Shown here: positions 7,748-16,621 of the stretch, in pieces | Numbering within the stretch: position 1 is the stretch's first letter | Layout: every line of letters starts with the position of its first letter | Assembly (NCBI GenBank): GCA_014377145.1 | Contig: JACMQE010000123.1 | Coordinates: forward strand, 1 to 26,453 | Direction of reading: 5' to 3' | From: Glaciimonas sp. | GTDB taxonomy: Bacteria > Pseudomonadota > Gammaproteobacteria > Burkholderiales > Burkholderiaceae | DNA: 26,453 nt | Made by a program: the position numbers and the translations under genes | The notes under the pieces: generated by a model | What the model was told of the DNA's origin: nothing | Database searches by the model: none | What the model saw: only the letters and a program-made list of their open reading frames with translations

Positions 7748-7771
7748 ACCCCACTTCGATCCTAACTGTCC

Positions 7772-9325
7772 ATGACCCTCCGATTTAAATGGCAACATCT
7801 CCCCATAGCCATCCTAGTAGGCGCACTAAACGTATTCTCTTTCGCCCCCTTCAACGCATGGCCAATTCAGCTACTAACACTAGCGCTACTAACGGCATAC
7901 CTACTTAAAGTCGAGTCAGTCAAACACGGCTTACTAATCGGCTGGGCAGTAGGATTTGGATGGAGTGCTTGCGGTGTCTACTGGCTGTATATCAGCATGC
8001 ATGTATATGGTGGTATGCCAAGCTGGATTACCGTATTGGCGGTGGCGTTATTAGCAATATTAGTCGGCATATATACCGGCGCAACGGCAGCAATAACTAT
8101 CTGGTTACGTCGCTGCTGGTCGACCTCTTACCTTATAACAGCAGTAGCGATTTTTCCCGCCATATGGGGGCTGAACGAGTGGTGTCGCGGCTGGATATTA
8201 ACCGGATTTCCATGGCTGGTATCCGGCTATGCCCACACCACTAGCCCGCTCGCAGGCTACGCTCCCATAATCGGCGTCTATGGCGTTGGTGCAATCGCTG
8301 CGTTAATCGGTGGCTGCTTGGCATTATTGCCGCAAAAAAAATTCCCAAGCCTCTTGGCGATAAGCATTCTGGTAGTCGGATTTGATCTGCGCACCATCGA
8401 CTGGACCTATGCTAGCGGCAATCCAATTTCAGTACGGTTACTGCAAGGAAATATTGCACAGGAAATGAAATTCGACTCTACCTGGGTGGATCAAACATTA
8501 GGTCTTTATAAAAACATGATCAGCGCTGCGCCAGCTGATCTGATAGCCACACCCGAAATTGCAGTGCCCATACTACAAACCCAGCTGCCCCCAGAATATC
8601 TGGCTGGCATAGCGCAATTTTCGCAGCAATCCGACAGCCATATCATGCTAGGCATCCCCATCACCGACGGTCCTGACCTGTATGCTAATAGCGTACAGGG
8701 ATTTTCCCCGGATTCCGCAAAAATGGCCAATAACGCACCTTACAAATCATCAATTTACCGCTACAACAAACACCATTTAGTTCCTTTTGGCGAATTTACT
8801 CCTTATGGCTTCCATTGGTTTGTCAATCTGATGAATATCCCTCTCAGCGACTTTAACAGGGGCGCTTTGATTCAGCCACCGTTCGCCGTCAAGGACCAAT
8901 GGATCTTACCAAATATTTGCTATGAAGATTTATTTGGTGACGAAATAGTGACACAATTATTTGCTTCTGAGGCCGCAGGTTATCCTGTAGCAACGATTTT
9001 GCTAAATATGTCGAATATTGCCTGGTTCGGTGATTCCATCGCATTACCGCAACACTTACAAATTTCACAAATGCGCGCTATCGAAACCGGTCGCCCAATG
9101 CTACGTGCCACCAATACCGGCACCACCGCCATTATTGATCCGCATGGCAACGTCAGCGCCCACTTACCTCCCCTCACACGCGGCACGCTAGCTGCGACAG
9201 TGCAGGGCTATACCGGAAATACGCCCTATATTGTGTTTGGCAATCGGTTGCTATTAATATTTGCGGCTCTGATGCTGGCCGGAGCATGGCTGACTGGCGG
9301 TACACACCACACGCCACAGAATTAA
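7772..9325 (+). CDS. lnt: Apolipoprotein N-acyltransferase
   Basis: Lnt adds the third acyl chain to the N-terminal cysteine of lipoproteins in the inner membrane, which lets them be sorted by Lol. The 517 residues match the usual length. Residues about 10-210 contain several hydrophobic membrane segments. A periplasmic nitrilase-like domain at about 215-490 carries the catalytic triad: Glu262 in ATPEIAVP, Lys333 in YNKHHLVPFGEFTP and Cys383 in PNICYEDLFGDE, corresponding to E. coli E267, K335 and C387. A last hydrophobic segment lies near 490-507. The ATG at 7772 is the first in frame; no good SD is visible, so the start is moderately sure. The upstream region is the fold-back repeat, which would be transcribed ahead of lnt if it is read from corC. 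The gene is intact. Confidence 0.95.
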   Translation: MTLRFKWQHLPIAILVGALNVFSFAPFNAWPIQLLTLALLTAYLLKVESVKHGLLIGWAVGFGWSACGVYWLYISMHVYGGMPSWITVLAVALLAILVGIYTGATAAITIWLRRCWSTSYLITAVAIFPAIWGLNEWCRGWILTGFPWLVSGYAHTTSPLAGYAPIIGVYGVGAIAALIGGCLALLPQKKFPSLLAISILVVGFDLRTIDWTYASGNPISVRLLQGNIAQEMKFDSTWVDQTLGLYKNMISAAPADLIATPEIAVPILQTQLPPEYLAGIAQFSQQSDSHIMLGIPITDGPDLYANSVQGFSPDSAKMANNAPYKSSIYRYNKHHLVPFGEFTPYGFHWFVNLMNIPLSDFNRGALIQPPFAVKDQWILPNICYEDLFGDEIVTQLFASEAAGYPVATILLNMSNIAWFGDSIALPQHLQISQMRAIETGRPMLRATNTGTTAIIDPHGNVSAHLPPLTRGTLAATVQGYTGNTPYIVFGNRLLLIFAALMLAGAWLTGGTHHTPQN

Positions 9326-9416
9326 CCAAAGCGCTGTATCCATAAAGTGGCAAAAGTTAACCTACCGTCGGATACAACAAGGTGCACTGCCAATACATAA
9401 AGCTGTTAAAACCCGC

Positions 9417-9422
9417 TAAAAT
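9417..9422 (+). promoter_or_regulatory. Candidate glyQ -10 box
   Basis: TAAAAT lies 70 nt upstream of glyQ, preceded by weak -35 matches only. A small hairpin (TCGCTG, CTTT, CAGCGA) follows directly at about 9422-9437. The 9326-9492 gap otherwise shows nothing recognisable. Confidence 0.25.
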
Positions 9423-9492
9423 CGCTGCTTTCAGCGAAACGCAATTTGCTTTCCAGCAACCGATCCTGCCGCATGGAGCAGCATAAAAAATA

Positions 9493-10476
9493 ATGCTTAC
9501 ATTTCAACAAGTTATTCTCAAATTGCAAGACTATTGGGGCGCTCAGGGATGCGCGTTAATGCAACCGTACGATATAGAGGTAGGCGCCGGTACGTCCCAC
9601 ACTGCCACTTTTCTTCGCGCTATCGGACCAGAGCCCTGGCGCGCAGCCTACGTTCAGCCTTCACGCCGCCCTAAAGATGGTCGCTATGGCAATAATCCAA
9701 ACCGCATGCAACATTACTACCAATATCAGGTGGTATTGAAACCGGCACCGGAAAACATCCTTGATCTGTACCTCGGTTCTTTGGAAGCGCTGGGCCTTGA
9801 CTTGCAAAAAAACGATGTACGTTTCGTTGAAGATGACTGGGAAAACCCGACCTTAGGGGCCTGGGGTCTGGGCTGGGAAGTCTGGCTGAATGGCATGGAA
9901 GTCACACAATTCACCTATTTTCAGCAAGTCGGTGGCCTAGACTGCAAACCCGTATTAGGCGAGACTACCTACGGTATTGAACGACTGGCAATGTATTTGC
10001 AAGGTGTCGAAAATGTCTACGACCTGGTTTGGACAGAATGGGTCGAGAACGGTGTCAAAAAATATCTGTATTATGGTGATGTGTTCCACCAGAATGAGGT
10101 TGAACAATCTACCTATAACTTTGAATACGCGGACACAGAATTCTTGTTTCCCCTATTCAACAATTACGAGGTACAAGCCAAGAAATTAATGGCCGTGGCA
10201 TTAGCGCTGCCAGCCTACGAAATGGTTTTAAAAGCTGCGCATACTTTCAATCTGTTAGACGCACGCGGTGCGATTTCGGTCACTGAACGCGCTGCTTATA
10301 TGGGCCGTATTCGTAATCTTTCCCGTCAAGTGGCAAAAGCCTATTACGCATCGCGTGAACAACTCGGGTTCCCATTGTGGGAACTGAACGAGAAAAATAT
10401 CTCGTTATTGTTGAAAGAATTTGGCGACGAGTACACCACAACAGTGGCCCGCCGCGCAGAGAGTGAGACACCATGA
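9493..10476 (+). CDS. glyQ: Glycine--tRNA ligase alpha subunit
   Basis: This is the alpha subunit of the bacterial alpha2beta2 glycyl-tRNA synthetase; it holds the class II catalytic core that activates glycine with ATP. The 327-residue sequence is nearly invariant: [20 protein letters not shown] at the start, then [38 protein letters not shown], then [20 protein letters not shown] and [20 protein letters not shown]. The C-terminal part extends past [20 protein letters not shown], which is usual for proteobacteria. ATG 9493 is chosen because MLTFQQVI is the family start; a GGAG at 9475 is 14 nt away, rather distant. The stop overlaps the glyS start by 4 nt (ATGA), indicating coupled translation of the two subunits. 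Intact. Confidence 0.97.
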   Translation: MLTFQQVILKLQDYWGAQGCALMQPYDIEVGAGTSHTATFLRAIGPEPWRAAYVQPSRRPKDGRYGNNPNRMQHYYQYQVVLKPAPENILDLYLGSLEALGLDLQKNDVRFVEDDWENPTLGAWGLGWEVWLNGMEVTQFTYFQQVGGLDCKPVLGETTYGIERLAMYLQGVENVYDLVWTEWVENGVKKYLYYGDVFHQNEVEQSTYNFEYADTEFLFPLFNNYEVQAKKLMAVALALPAYEMVLKAAHTFNLLDARGAISVTERAAYMGRIRNLSRQVAKAYYASREQLGFPLWELNEKNISLLLKEFGDEYTTTVARRAESETP

Positions 10477-12593
10477 GTTCGACCCTTTTAATCGAAATTT
10501 TTACTGAAGAATTGCCACCGAAGGCATTAGAAAAACTCGGTAATGTGTTTGCCAGCGAGATCTTCAATGGCTTGAAAGCGCGCGATTTTTTATCATCAGA
10601 AGCCGTCGCTACTACTTACGCTACACCGCGCCGATTGGCGGTCGTTATCAGCCACGTGCGTGCGATTTCTCTAGATAAAACTATGCGTGAAAAAGTGCTA
10701 CCGGTATCAGTAGCGCTGGATTTGGAAAGTCAGCCGAGCGTACCATTGATCAAAAAATTAGTTGCGCTGGCAGCTACCACCAAAGCTGTGGTTATCACGC
10801 CGGATCAACTAGAACGCGCTGTCGATGGCAAAGTCGAAAGTTTTTTTTATAGCTATATCGCTAAAGGTGCAGCCCTAGAAACCGGTTTGCAGATCGTGTT
10901 GGAAAAGGCGATTACCAAGTTGCCGATCCCCAAACAAATGAGCTACCAGCTTCAGCGTGGCCCCGCCGCTGGAGAAACTGTGCATTTCGTGCGCCCCGCG
11001 CATAGTCTGATCGCACTGCATGGCGACGCCATCATACCTCTATGCTTGCTTGGTCTGAATGCTGATCGGATTACTTGCGGCCATCGCTTTCTGTCAAAGG
11101 GGACAATATCAATTGCTCACGCAGAGTGTTACGTCGAAACACTGGAAAATGAAGGCAAAGTCATCGCCAGTTTCGCTCAACGCAAAAAAAAAATTCACAG
11201 CGACTTACTGGCAACGGCAGGAGACGATCTTGTGCTGATGCCCGAATCTTTGCTGGACGAAGTCACTGCGCTGGTCGATTGGCCAGTAGTGTATACATGC
11301 CATTTTGAAGACGAATTCCTATCGGTACCGCAAGAATGCCTAATTTTGACCATGCAAACCAATCAAAAATATTTTGCACTCACCGACGCGAATGGCAAAC
11401 TGCGTTCGCGCTTTCTGATCGTCTCAAACATCAAAACTGAAGATTCCCGGCACATCATTCAAGGTAATGAGCGTGTGATCCGTCCACGTCTGGCGGATGC
11501 CAAATTTTTCTTTGAGCAGGATCAAAAAAAGTCGCTGGCAGACCGCGTACTGCTGCTAGCAAATGTGGTGTATCACAACAAGCTTGGTAATCAATTTCAG
11601 CGTACCCAACGTATTCAGGCATTAGCAGTCGCGATTGCCAAGTTGCTCAGCACCGATCCGCTCTTAACAATATGCGCATCACGCGGCGCCGAACTGGCTA
11701 AGGCCGATTTGCTGACCGACATGGTGGGTGAATTTCCTGAACTGCAAGGCATCATGGGAGCTTACTACGCTCGGCATGATGGTGAAGCGGATCAGGTTGT
11801 CCTAGCTATTTCAGAGCATTATCAACCCCGTTTTGCCGGTGATATGCTGCCAACTACCGACACCAGTACCGCTGTCGCTTTAGCTGACAAACTGGAGACA
11901 TTAATCGGCATTTGGGGTATCGGCTTGCAACCCACAGGTGACAAAGATCCATTTGCACTGCGCCGCCACGCGTTGGGTATATTGCGGATGTTGCTGGAAA
12001 AACGTTTGCCGTTATCGCTGCAACAATTATTGCAGATTGCAGCCCAAGCGTTTACCGACAATACCAACTTCACCGACCCAAGCGCTGATGTCCTGAGTTT
12101 TATGTACGAGCGTTTATACGGCATACTGCGTGAACGTGGTTACGCACCGAGTCAAATCGAAGCCGTGGTCACCCAGCAACAAGATACACTCACCAACATC
12201 ATTGAACGGCTTAATGCTGTACAGGCATTTGCAGCCCTGCCGGAAGCGGAAGCACTAGCAGCGGCCAACAAGCGTATCACCAACATTCTGAAAAAGAACA
12301 ATATTGTCGAGACTGGCACGGTACAGCAGCTCTTATTGCAAGACGCCGCCGAAATAAATCTGTTCGTAGCTATGACCACTTTAAAACCGCAAGTCGATAG
12401 CGCTTTTGCGCAAAGCGACTTTGCGGGTGCATTACAATTATTGGCTGGAATACGTGCTGAAGTGGATGTGTTTTTTAACGATGTCATGGTGATGGTAGAA
12501 GATGAACAGTTGCGTAACAATCGACTGGCCCTGCTATCGAATCTACATCTGATGCTGAATCAGGTTGCCGACATCTCGAAGCTGGTCGCCTGA
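10473..12593 (+). CDS. glyS: Glycine--tRNA ligase beta subunit
   Basis: This is the beta subunit of tetrameric glycyl-tRNA synthetase, needed for tRNA(Gly) recognition and enzyme assembly. The 706 residues match the usual 690-710. It opens with [20 protein letters not shown] and [11 protein letters not shown]. It continues with the [20 protein letters not shown] and GHRFLS region, and an HD-like middle domain containing [35 protein letters not shown] and [40 protein letters not shown] leads into the C-terminal DALR-type anticodon-binding region (about 570-700), ending [20 protein letters not shown]. It overlaps glyQ by 4 nt and is followed after 7 nt by gmhB. No frameshift is seen over 2.1 kb, which shows that the breaks elsewhere in the window are unlikely to be general sequencing error. 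Confidence 0.97.
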   Translation: MSSTLLIEIFTEELPPKALEKLGNVFASEIFNGLKARDFLSSEAVATTYATPRRLAVVISHVRAISLDKTMREKVLPVSVALDLESQPSVPLIKKLVALAATTKAVVITPDQLERAVDGKVESFFYSYIAKGAALETGLQIVLEKAITKLPIPKQMSYQLQRGPAAGETVHFVRPAHSLIALHGDAIIPLCLLGLNADRITCGHRFLSKGTISIAHAECYVETLENEGKVIASFAQRKKKIHSDLLATAGDDLVLMPESLLDEVTALVDWPVVYTCHFEDEFLSVPQECLILTMQTNQKYFALTDANGKLRSRFLIVSNIKTEDSRHIIQGNERVIRPRLADAKFFFEQDQKKSLADRVLLLANVVYHNKLGNQFQRTQRIQALAVAIAKLLSTDPLLTICASRGAELAKADLLTDMVGEFPELQGIMGAYYARHDGEADQVVLAISEHYQPRFAGDMLPTTDTSTAVALADKLETLIGIWGIGLQPTGDKDPFALRRHALGILRMLLEKRLPLSLQQLLQIAAQAFTDNTNFTDPSADVLSFMYERLYGILRERGYAPSQIEAVVTQQQDTLTNIIERLNAVQAFAALPEAEALAAANKRITNILKKNNIVETGTVQQLLLQDAAEINLFVAMTTLKPQVDSAFAQSDFAGALQLLAGIRAEVDVFFNDVMVMVEDEQLRNNRLALLSNLHLMLNQVADISKLVA

Positions 12594-12600
12594 GATCGCC

Positions 12601-13170
12601 ATGGGACAAAATATAAAACTGATTATTCTTGATCGTGACGGCGTGATTAACCAGGATTCCGATACATTCATCAAATCACCCGATGAATGGCATCCGATTA
12701 AAGGATCATTAGAAGCAATCGCCCGCTTGAATCAGGCCGACTATCGCGTAGTCGTAGCGACCAATCAGTCCGGAATTGCCCGTGGTTTGCTAAATATGCA
12801 AATGCTAAACGAAATCCATCAAAAAATGCACAACGCGGCGCAATTGGTGGGTGCAGAAATTGATGCGATCTTTTTTTGTCCGCATGTAGCGGCTGACAAT
12901 TGCGATTGCCGCAAGCCGAAATCTGGCATGTTTGTCGATATTGTAAAACGTTTCGAGACCAGTCTGCCAAATGGTGTACCGGTAGTCGGTGATTCGCTAA
13001 GTGATTTACAAGCTGGTTTTGTCGCTGGCTGTACACCGTTTTTGGTATTAACTGGAAAAGGCGAACATACCCGGGAAAAAGGTGGCTTACCGCCAGGCAC
13101 GAGGATATTGCCGGAGTTGGCGGCCGTGGCCGATTTTCTGCTAAAAAAACCAGCGGAAATTTCGGCTTAA
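12601..13170 (+). CDS. gmhB: D-glycero-beta-D-manno-heptose 1,7-bisphosphate 7-phosphatase
   Basis: GmhB removes the 7-phosphate from heptose bisphosphate in the cytosolic ADP-heptose pathway for the LPS inner core. This is a HAD-family phosphatase of 189 residues, the usual size. Motif I is LIILDRDGVINQDSD (both Asp present), motif II the Thr/Ser region VVVATNQSGIARG, and the zinc loop CPHVAADNCDCRKPKSGM has the Cys-His-Cys-Cys ligands typical of GmhB. Motif IV is VVGDSLSDLQAG. ATG 12601 is chosen, 7 nt after the glyS stop, because it gives the standard MG..IKLIILDRDG opening; the frame is also open upstream inside glyS but without a better start. No strong SD, so coupling to glyS is likely. 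The 13171-13331 gap downstream holds no recognisable gene. Confidence 0.93.
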   Translation: MGQNIKLIILDRDGVINQDSDTFIKSPDEWHPIKGSLEAIARLNQADYRVVVATNQSGIARGLLNMQMLNEIHQKMHNAAQLVGAEIDAIFFCPHVAADNCDCRKPKSGMFVDIVKRFETSLPNGVPVVGDSLSDLQAGFVAGCTPFLVLTGKGEHTREKGGLPPGTRILPELAAVADFLLKKPAEISA

Positions 13171-13331
13171 GCATCAATTTGATGGGCGCGTTGTAAAACT
13201 TAGGTTAAAGCCACATCCGGACGCTGGCTGATGAAATTATGAAAATAATGCAAAGTTAGCCCTACGATGACCCACATTATTTAACTTATTTAGGTCATTG
13301 CTGAGTTGCCATTAATATTTTTGGAGTTTGT

Positions 13332-14066
13332 ATGCAACAGTTTTTTATTTTCCTCCGATCTGTGCTATTTTTTGTTATTATGACAATTTCTACGGTCATT
13401 TGGGGCATGGCCTGCCTTTTTTTTGCACCGTTTCCGTATGCTAAACGTTACTATTTAACCTCCCGCTGGAACGTGTTTATCATCTGGCTTGCTAAAGTTC
13501 TGTGCGGTATTCATTATCAAATCAAAGGCGTTGAAAATTTTCCCGACAAACCGGTAATAGTGCTATCCAAACATCAATCGGCGTGGGAAACTATTTTTCT
13601 TCTGCCAATGACACCACGCCCGCTCGTATTTGTTTTCAAAAAATCGCTAACCTACATTCCATTTTTTGGCTGGGGCATCGCGCTATTGCGTATGATCCCG
13701 ATTGACCGAAAAGGTCGTGATACGTTCGTACAGGTAGTCACACAAGGCCGCAAACGCCTGGCGGATGGACAATGGATTATCATGTTTCCAGAAGGCACGC
13801 GGATGCCTGTCGGTCAAAAAGGCAAGTACAAACACGGCGGCACCCGATTAGCAATTGAGACTAACGCCGTCGTCGTCCCCATCGCGGTCAATGCTGGCGA
13901 ATGCTGGCCGAAAAATTCCTTCATTAAAAAGCCGGGCCTGATTACTGTCTCCATCGGCAAGCCGATTTCGCCTGAAGGTCTAAACAGTGCAGAAATGATG
14001 GAGAAAGTCGAAAATTGGATAGAATCTGAAATGTACGTGATTTCACCGCATATTTATTCAAAATGA
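13332..14066 (+). CDS. plsC: 1-acyl-sn-glycerol-3-phosphate acyltransferase
   Basis: PlsC makes phosphatidic acid from lysophosphatidic acid at the inner membrane. The 244-residue protein has one strong N-terminal membrane helix (about 8-35, VLFFVIMTISTVIWGMACLF). Acyltransferase motif I is KHQSAWET, with Glu in place of the usual Asp of HX4D, a variant I recall as common in this group. The second motif region is IDRKGRDTF, and FPEGTRM is motif III for phosphate binding. Later comes ETNAVVVPIAVNAGECW. ATG 13332 is preceded by GGAG (about 13322), a good SD. The stop codon lies in the left arm of a 9-bp inverted repeat (14058-14066 with 14093-14101). The next stretch, 14067-14319, has no supported gene. 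Intact. Confidence 0.92.
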   Translation: MQQFFIFLRSVLFFVIMTISTVIWGMACLFFAPFPYAKRYYLTSRWNVFIIWLAKVLCGIHYQIKGVENFPDKPVIVLSKHQSAWETIFLLPMTPRPLVFVFKKSLTYIPFFGWGIALLRMIPIDRKGRDTFVQVVTQGRKRLADGQWIIMFPEGTRMPVGQKGKYKHGGTRLAIETNAVVVPIAVNAGECWPKNSFIKKPGLITVSIGKPISPEGLNSAEMMEKVENWIESEMYVISPHIYSK

Positions 14067-14319
14067 TTGATCCTTTAGGTCAGCGCAAACAGTCATTTTG
14101 ATACGCATTGAATATATTTCCGACACCCATTTTTGATAGGCATTTTGTCACTAGCAACCAATAACCTGGAAATTTTCGGATCAAAATCTATCACCACCTG
14201 CTCTCCAACGGCAGCCGAATCGGCCACCGCCGGTTTCGCCAGCTCAACTGCATGGGCCCCTAACTGGACTTGTTCAGTATAGACGCATGCCATACGGACT
14301 GCCAATCCGCACAGCAAGT

Positions 14320-15147
14320 TAGTCCATCCGCAGCGTCATCACCACAACCCGAGGTTCTGCCTAAATGCAATCAACCCGCATCGCTTAAACAGATTGATAG
14401 AATCTGCAAACGATAGCACCGTTGGCCGCAGGCAAGCGTCGTCTGCACATCGATACACGGGCTTGAATATGCGCTGCTGCGCTCGAAACGAAGCTTATGA
14501 TTAGTGACGATGGCCTATGCGTCAATGCGCCGAAGTGGGCCACAATAGTTGAAATTGAAAATGCGATTCGCGAAGAAAAATGCTGGATTTTTACCAAACT
14601 GTACGCCTACCGCGATCGTTCTGCACGCAAACTACAGCAACAGATGGTGTGGTGCAATATTGGCAAATTATCTTACCTCGGCAGCAACATTACACTACGT
14701 ATGTCTACCACGCAGGTGGCTGGCATTGTATTTGATGCGGCAGCGGCAACCTTAACAGTCTGTCTGCCAGCGGATTACAGCGAGCAACAATTAAAAGACC
14801 GCGTGCTGAGCTGGCTACAGCTTGAAGCTAAATGGGTCTTTGGCGAGCGATTGCCAGTGTATGCGGAGAAACTAGGAGTTAGGTACAAGTCTTATGCCTT
14901 ATCTTCCGCTGCTACTCAATTGGGATCGTGTACCGCCGATGGCAAAATCCATTTGAACTGGCGCTTGATGCATTTTTCGTTGTCGATAATCGATTGCGTA
15001 ATTGCACATGAACTATCCTACCTGCGTGAAATAAACCATAGCCCGCGTTTCTGGACAACAGTACAGTTGATTTTTGCTGATTTTGAGACAGCTAAACGGA
15101 CGTTACGCGATATTGGACACGAAAACGCTACCTATTTTAAACCGTGA
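14320..15147 (+). pseudogene. YgjP/DUF45-type metallohydrolase, decaying
   Basis: From ATG 14497 one frame stays open for 216 residues and shows the YgjP-like zinc metallohydrolase domain: ISDDGLCVNAPKW, IENAIREEKCWIFTKL, YLGSNITLRM, SEQQLKDRVLSWLQLEAKWV, LGVRYKSYAL, LNWRLMHF and NHSPRFW. Three signs point to decay. First, the zinc motif HELxH reads HELSY (residues 171-175, codon TAC at 15019-15021). Second, the usually invariant WGSC reads LGSC. Third, the N-terminal part survives only upstream in broken frames: a Pro/Ser-rich stretch (SPSAASSPQPEVLPKC) from about 14325, a TAG, RRLHIDTR in one frame and LEYALLRSKRSL in another, around 14440-14495. The usual function (protease or hydrolase of unknown substrate) is therefore doubtful. 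It lies between plsC and gloA on the same strand. Confidence 0.72.
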
Positions 15148-15266
15148 ATTTCGCAATGCGTGTGCCCTGCAATAAAGTATCAAAAAAATAGATTTCCCAG
15201 ATGAAATCCGATCATCAGAAGCAGTCAATTTTCCTTTCCACACAAACTCACTTACAGAGAATAATC

Positions 15267-15678
15267 ATGTTCATCCTTCATACCATGGTGCGTGTCGACG
15301 ATCTGCAACACTCGATCAATTTCTACACCAATATCTTCGGCATGAAATTGCTACAAACTAACGACAATCTTGAATACAAATACACTTTGGCATTTGTCGG
15401 CTAATGGCACCAATCCGGACCATGCTGAACTGGAATTAAATTAAAATTACGGTGTCACAAGTTATGATCAGGGAAGCGCGTTTGGACATATGGCAGTCGC
15501 TGTGGAAGACGTACATAAGGCCTGCGCCGATGTCAAAGCCCAAGGCGACAATGTCACGCGGGAAACCGGTCCGGTGAAAGGCGGCACAACCAATACTGTC
15601 TTTGTCCAAGACCCAGACGGTTATAAGATTGAATTAATCGAGCGCCAGGCTGGAGACTGGGCCAGCGAAAAACTATAA
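15267..15678 (+). pseudogene. gloA: Lactoylglutathione lyase (glyoxalase I), broken
   Basis: GloA isomerises the methylglyoxal-glutathione hemithioacetal, detoxifying methylglyoxal in the cytosol. Two frames joined give a full-length protein of about 136 residues. The first part is [20 protein letters not shown] and [11 protein letters not shown]. Then GGCTAATGG holds one extra base and creates a stop at 15402-15404. The next frame reads GTNPDHAELELN, a second stop (TAA at about 15445) where Tyr or Thr is expected, then NYGVTSYDQGSAFGHMAVAV. The rest, KACADVKAQGDNVTRETGPV and DPDGYKIELIER, is open to 15678. The metal-ligand positions His in ILHTM, His in FGHMAV and Glu in YKIELIE remain, so the loss is recent. 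ATG 15267 is the family start. It faces rsmA tail to tail, 80 nt apart. Confidence 0.85.
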
Positions 15679-15758
15679 CTGCGCTCTAACAAAGCACTGA
15701 ACTAAATATATGTCGAGGCAGGCGCAGTTTGTTGTGCTTTTTTAAATGCGTTAAGAAA

Positions 15759-16529
15759 CTATTCCAATCGATTCGCCAGTCCGACAAATCTTTCTATCGA
15801 AATGGTTTCAGGCCGTGCCTGCGGATCTACGCCAGCGTCGATCAAATCATTTTCGGTAAACATCCCCGCCAAGCCATTACGAATGACCTTGCGGCGCTGC
15901 GTGAAGGCTTTTAAGACGACGTTTTCAAGTCTCTTCTGATCACACACCAACGGCTCTGCAATCGGAATCATGCGCACAATTGCCGAATCTACCCGTGGCG
16001 GTGGGTCAAACGCAGTCGGTGGCACGATGAACATCAGCTGCATCTTGTAACGCCATTGCAGCATCACTGAGAGCCGTCCAAAGGTTTTATTGCCTGGCTC
16101 CGCTACCATCCGCTGCACCACTTCTTTTTGCAGCATAAAATGTTGGTCCTGCATCAGCGGTGCAATCTCTGTCAGATGAAACAGCAACGGACTAGAAATA
16201 TTGTAGGGCAAATTGCCGACCACGCGTAGCTTGCCTTCACCAAGACGAGAAATACTGCTGAAATCAAATTTCAGCGCATCAGCCGAATGCACGTGAAGAT
16301 GCGCTGGATCGAAGGTCTTTTCTAGACGACTCACCAAATCACGATCAATCTCAACTACATGCAAATGCTTTAAGGACTTTAGCAATAGAGTGGTCATCGC
16401 TGCCAGGCCGGGGCCGATCTCCACCATATTGTCATCGGCTTGTGGGGCGATGGTGCTGATGATGTCACTCAGGACTAATTTATCGGTAAGGAAATTCTGG
16501 CCGAAGCGTTTACGTGGGATATGTTTCAT
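15759..16529 (-). CDS. rsmA: 16S rRNA dimethyladenosine transferase
   Basis: RsmA (KsgA) dimethylates the two adjacent adenines near the 3' end of 16S rRNA late in 30S assembly, using SAM. The 256-residue protein opens MKHIPRKRFGQNFLTD, with the RFGQNFL signature. SAM motif I is VEIGPGLAAMT, the acidic loop VVEIDRDLVSRL, then SADALKFDF. The catalytic NLPYNIS (motif IV) follows, and QKEVVQRM and FDPPPRVDSAIVRM complete the methyltransferase domain. The C-terminal helical domain ends KAFTQRRKVIRNGLAG. ATG 16529 is chosen over an in-frame TTG at 16553 because the family starts at MKHIPRKR; neither has a clear SD. It is the last gene of the lptD-surA-pdxA-rsmA run, 92 nt after pdxA. Confidence 0.95.
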   Translation of the reverse strand: MKHIPRKRFGQNFLTDKLVLSDIISTIAPQADDNMVEIGPGLAAMTTLLLKSLKHLHVVEIDRDLVSRLEKTFDPAHLHVHSADALKFDFSSISRLGEGKLRVVGNLPYNISSPLLFHLTEIAPLMQDQHFMLQKEVVQRMVAEPGNKTFGRLSVMLQWRYKMQLMFIVPPTAFDPPPRVDSAIVRMIPIAEPLVCDQKRLENVVLKAFTQRRKVIRNGLAGMFTENDLIDAGVDPQARPETISIERFVGLANRLE

Positions 16530-16621
16530 TGAGTGGTGTGATGAGTGGTGCAATGTGGTCGCATCCGGTTTTAGTCAGTGACAAGATTGCAATATGTTAA
16601 TGGGCTAAACTTATTGGCCCA

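Noticed and set aside
12698..13177. Long minus-strand frame over gmhB
   Set aside because: Shadow of gmhB, whose catalytic and zinc motifs are unmistakable.
14058..14101. 9-bp inverted repeat formed by the plsC 3' end (TCAAAATGA and its mirror)
   Set aside because: Reminiscent of the two fold-back repeats, but short, with a loop unlike their core; chance cannot be excluded.
14093..14317. Minus-strand frame with LGAHAVEL and GEQVVIDFDP, slightly like a TOBE domain end
   Set aside because: Too short and vague; no ABC ATPase sequence adjoins it. Left as unassigned intergenic DNA between plsC and the YgjP-like remnant.
15679..15740. Interleaved short inverted repeats (CTGCGC/GCGCAG and AAAGCAC/GTGCTTT) ending in T6, pseudoknot-like
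   Set aside because: Six- and seven-bp stems with loops over 30 nt are near chance; at most a weak gloA terminator.
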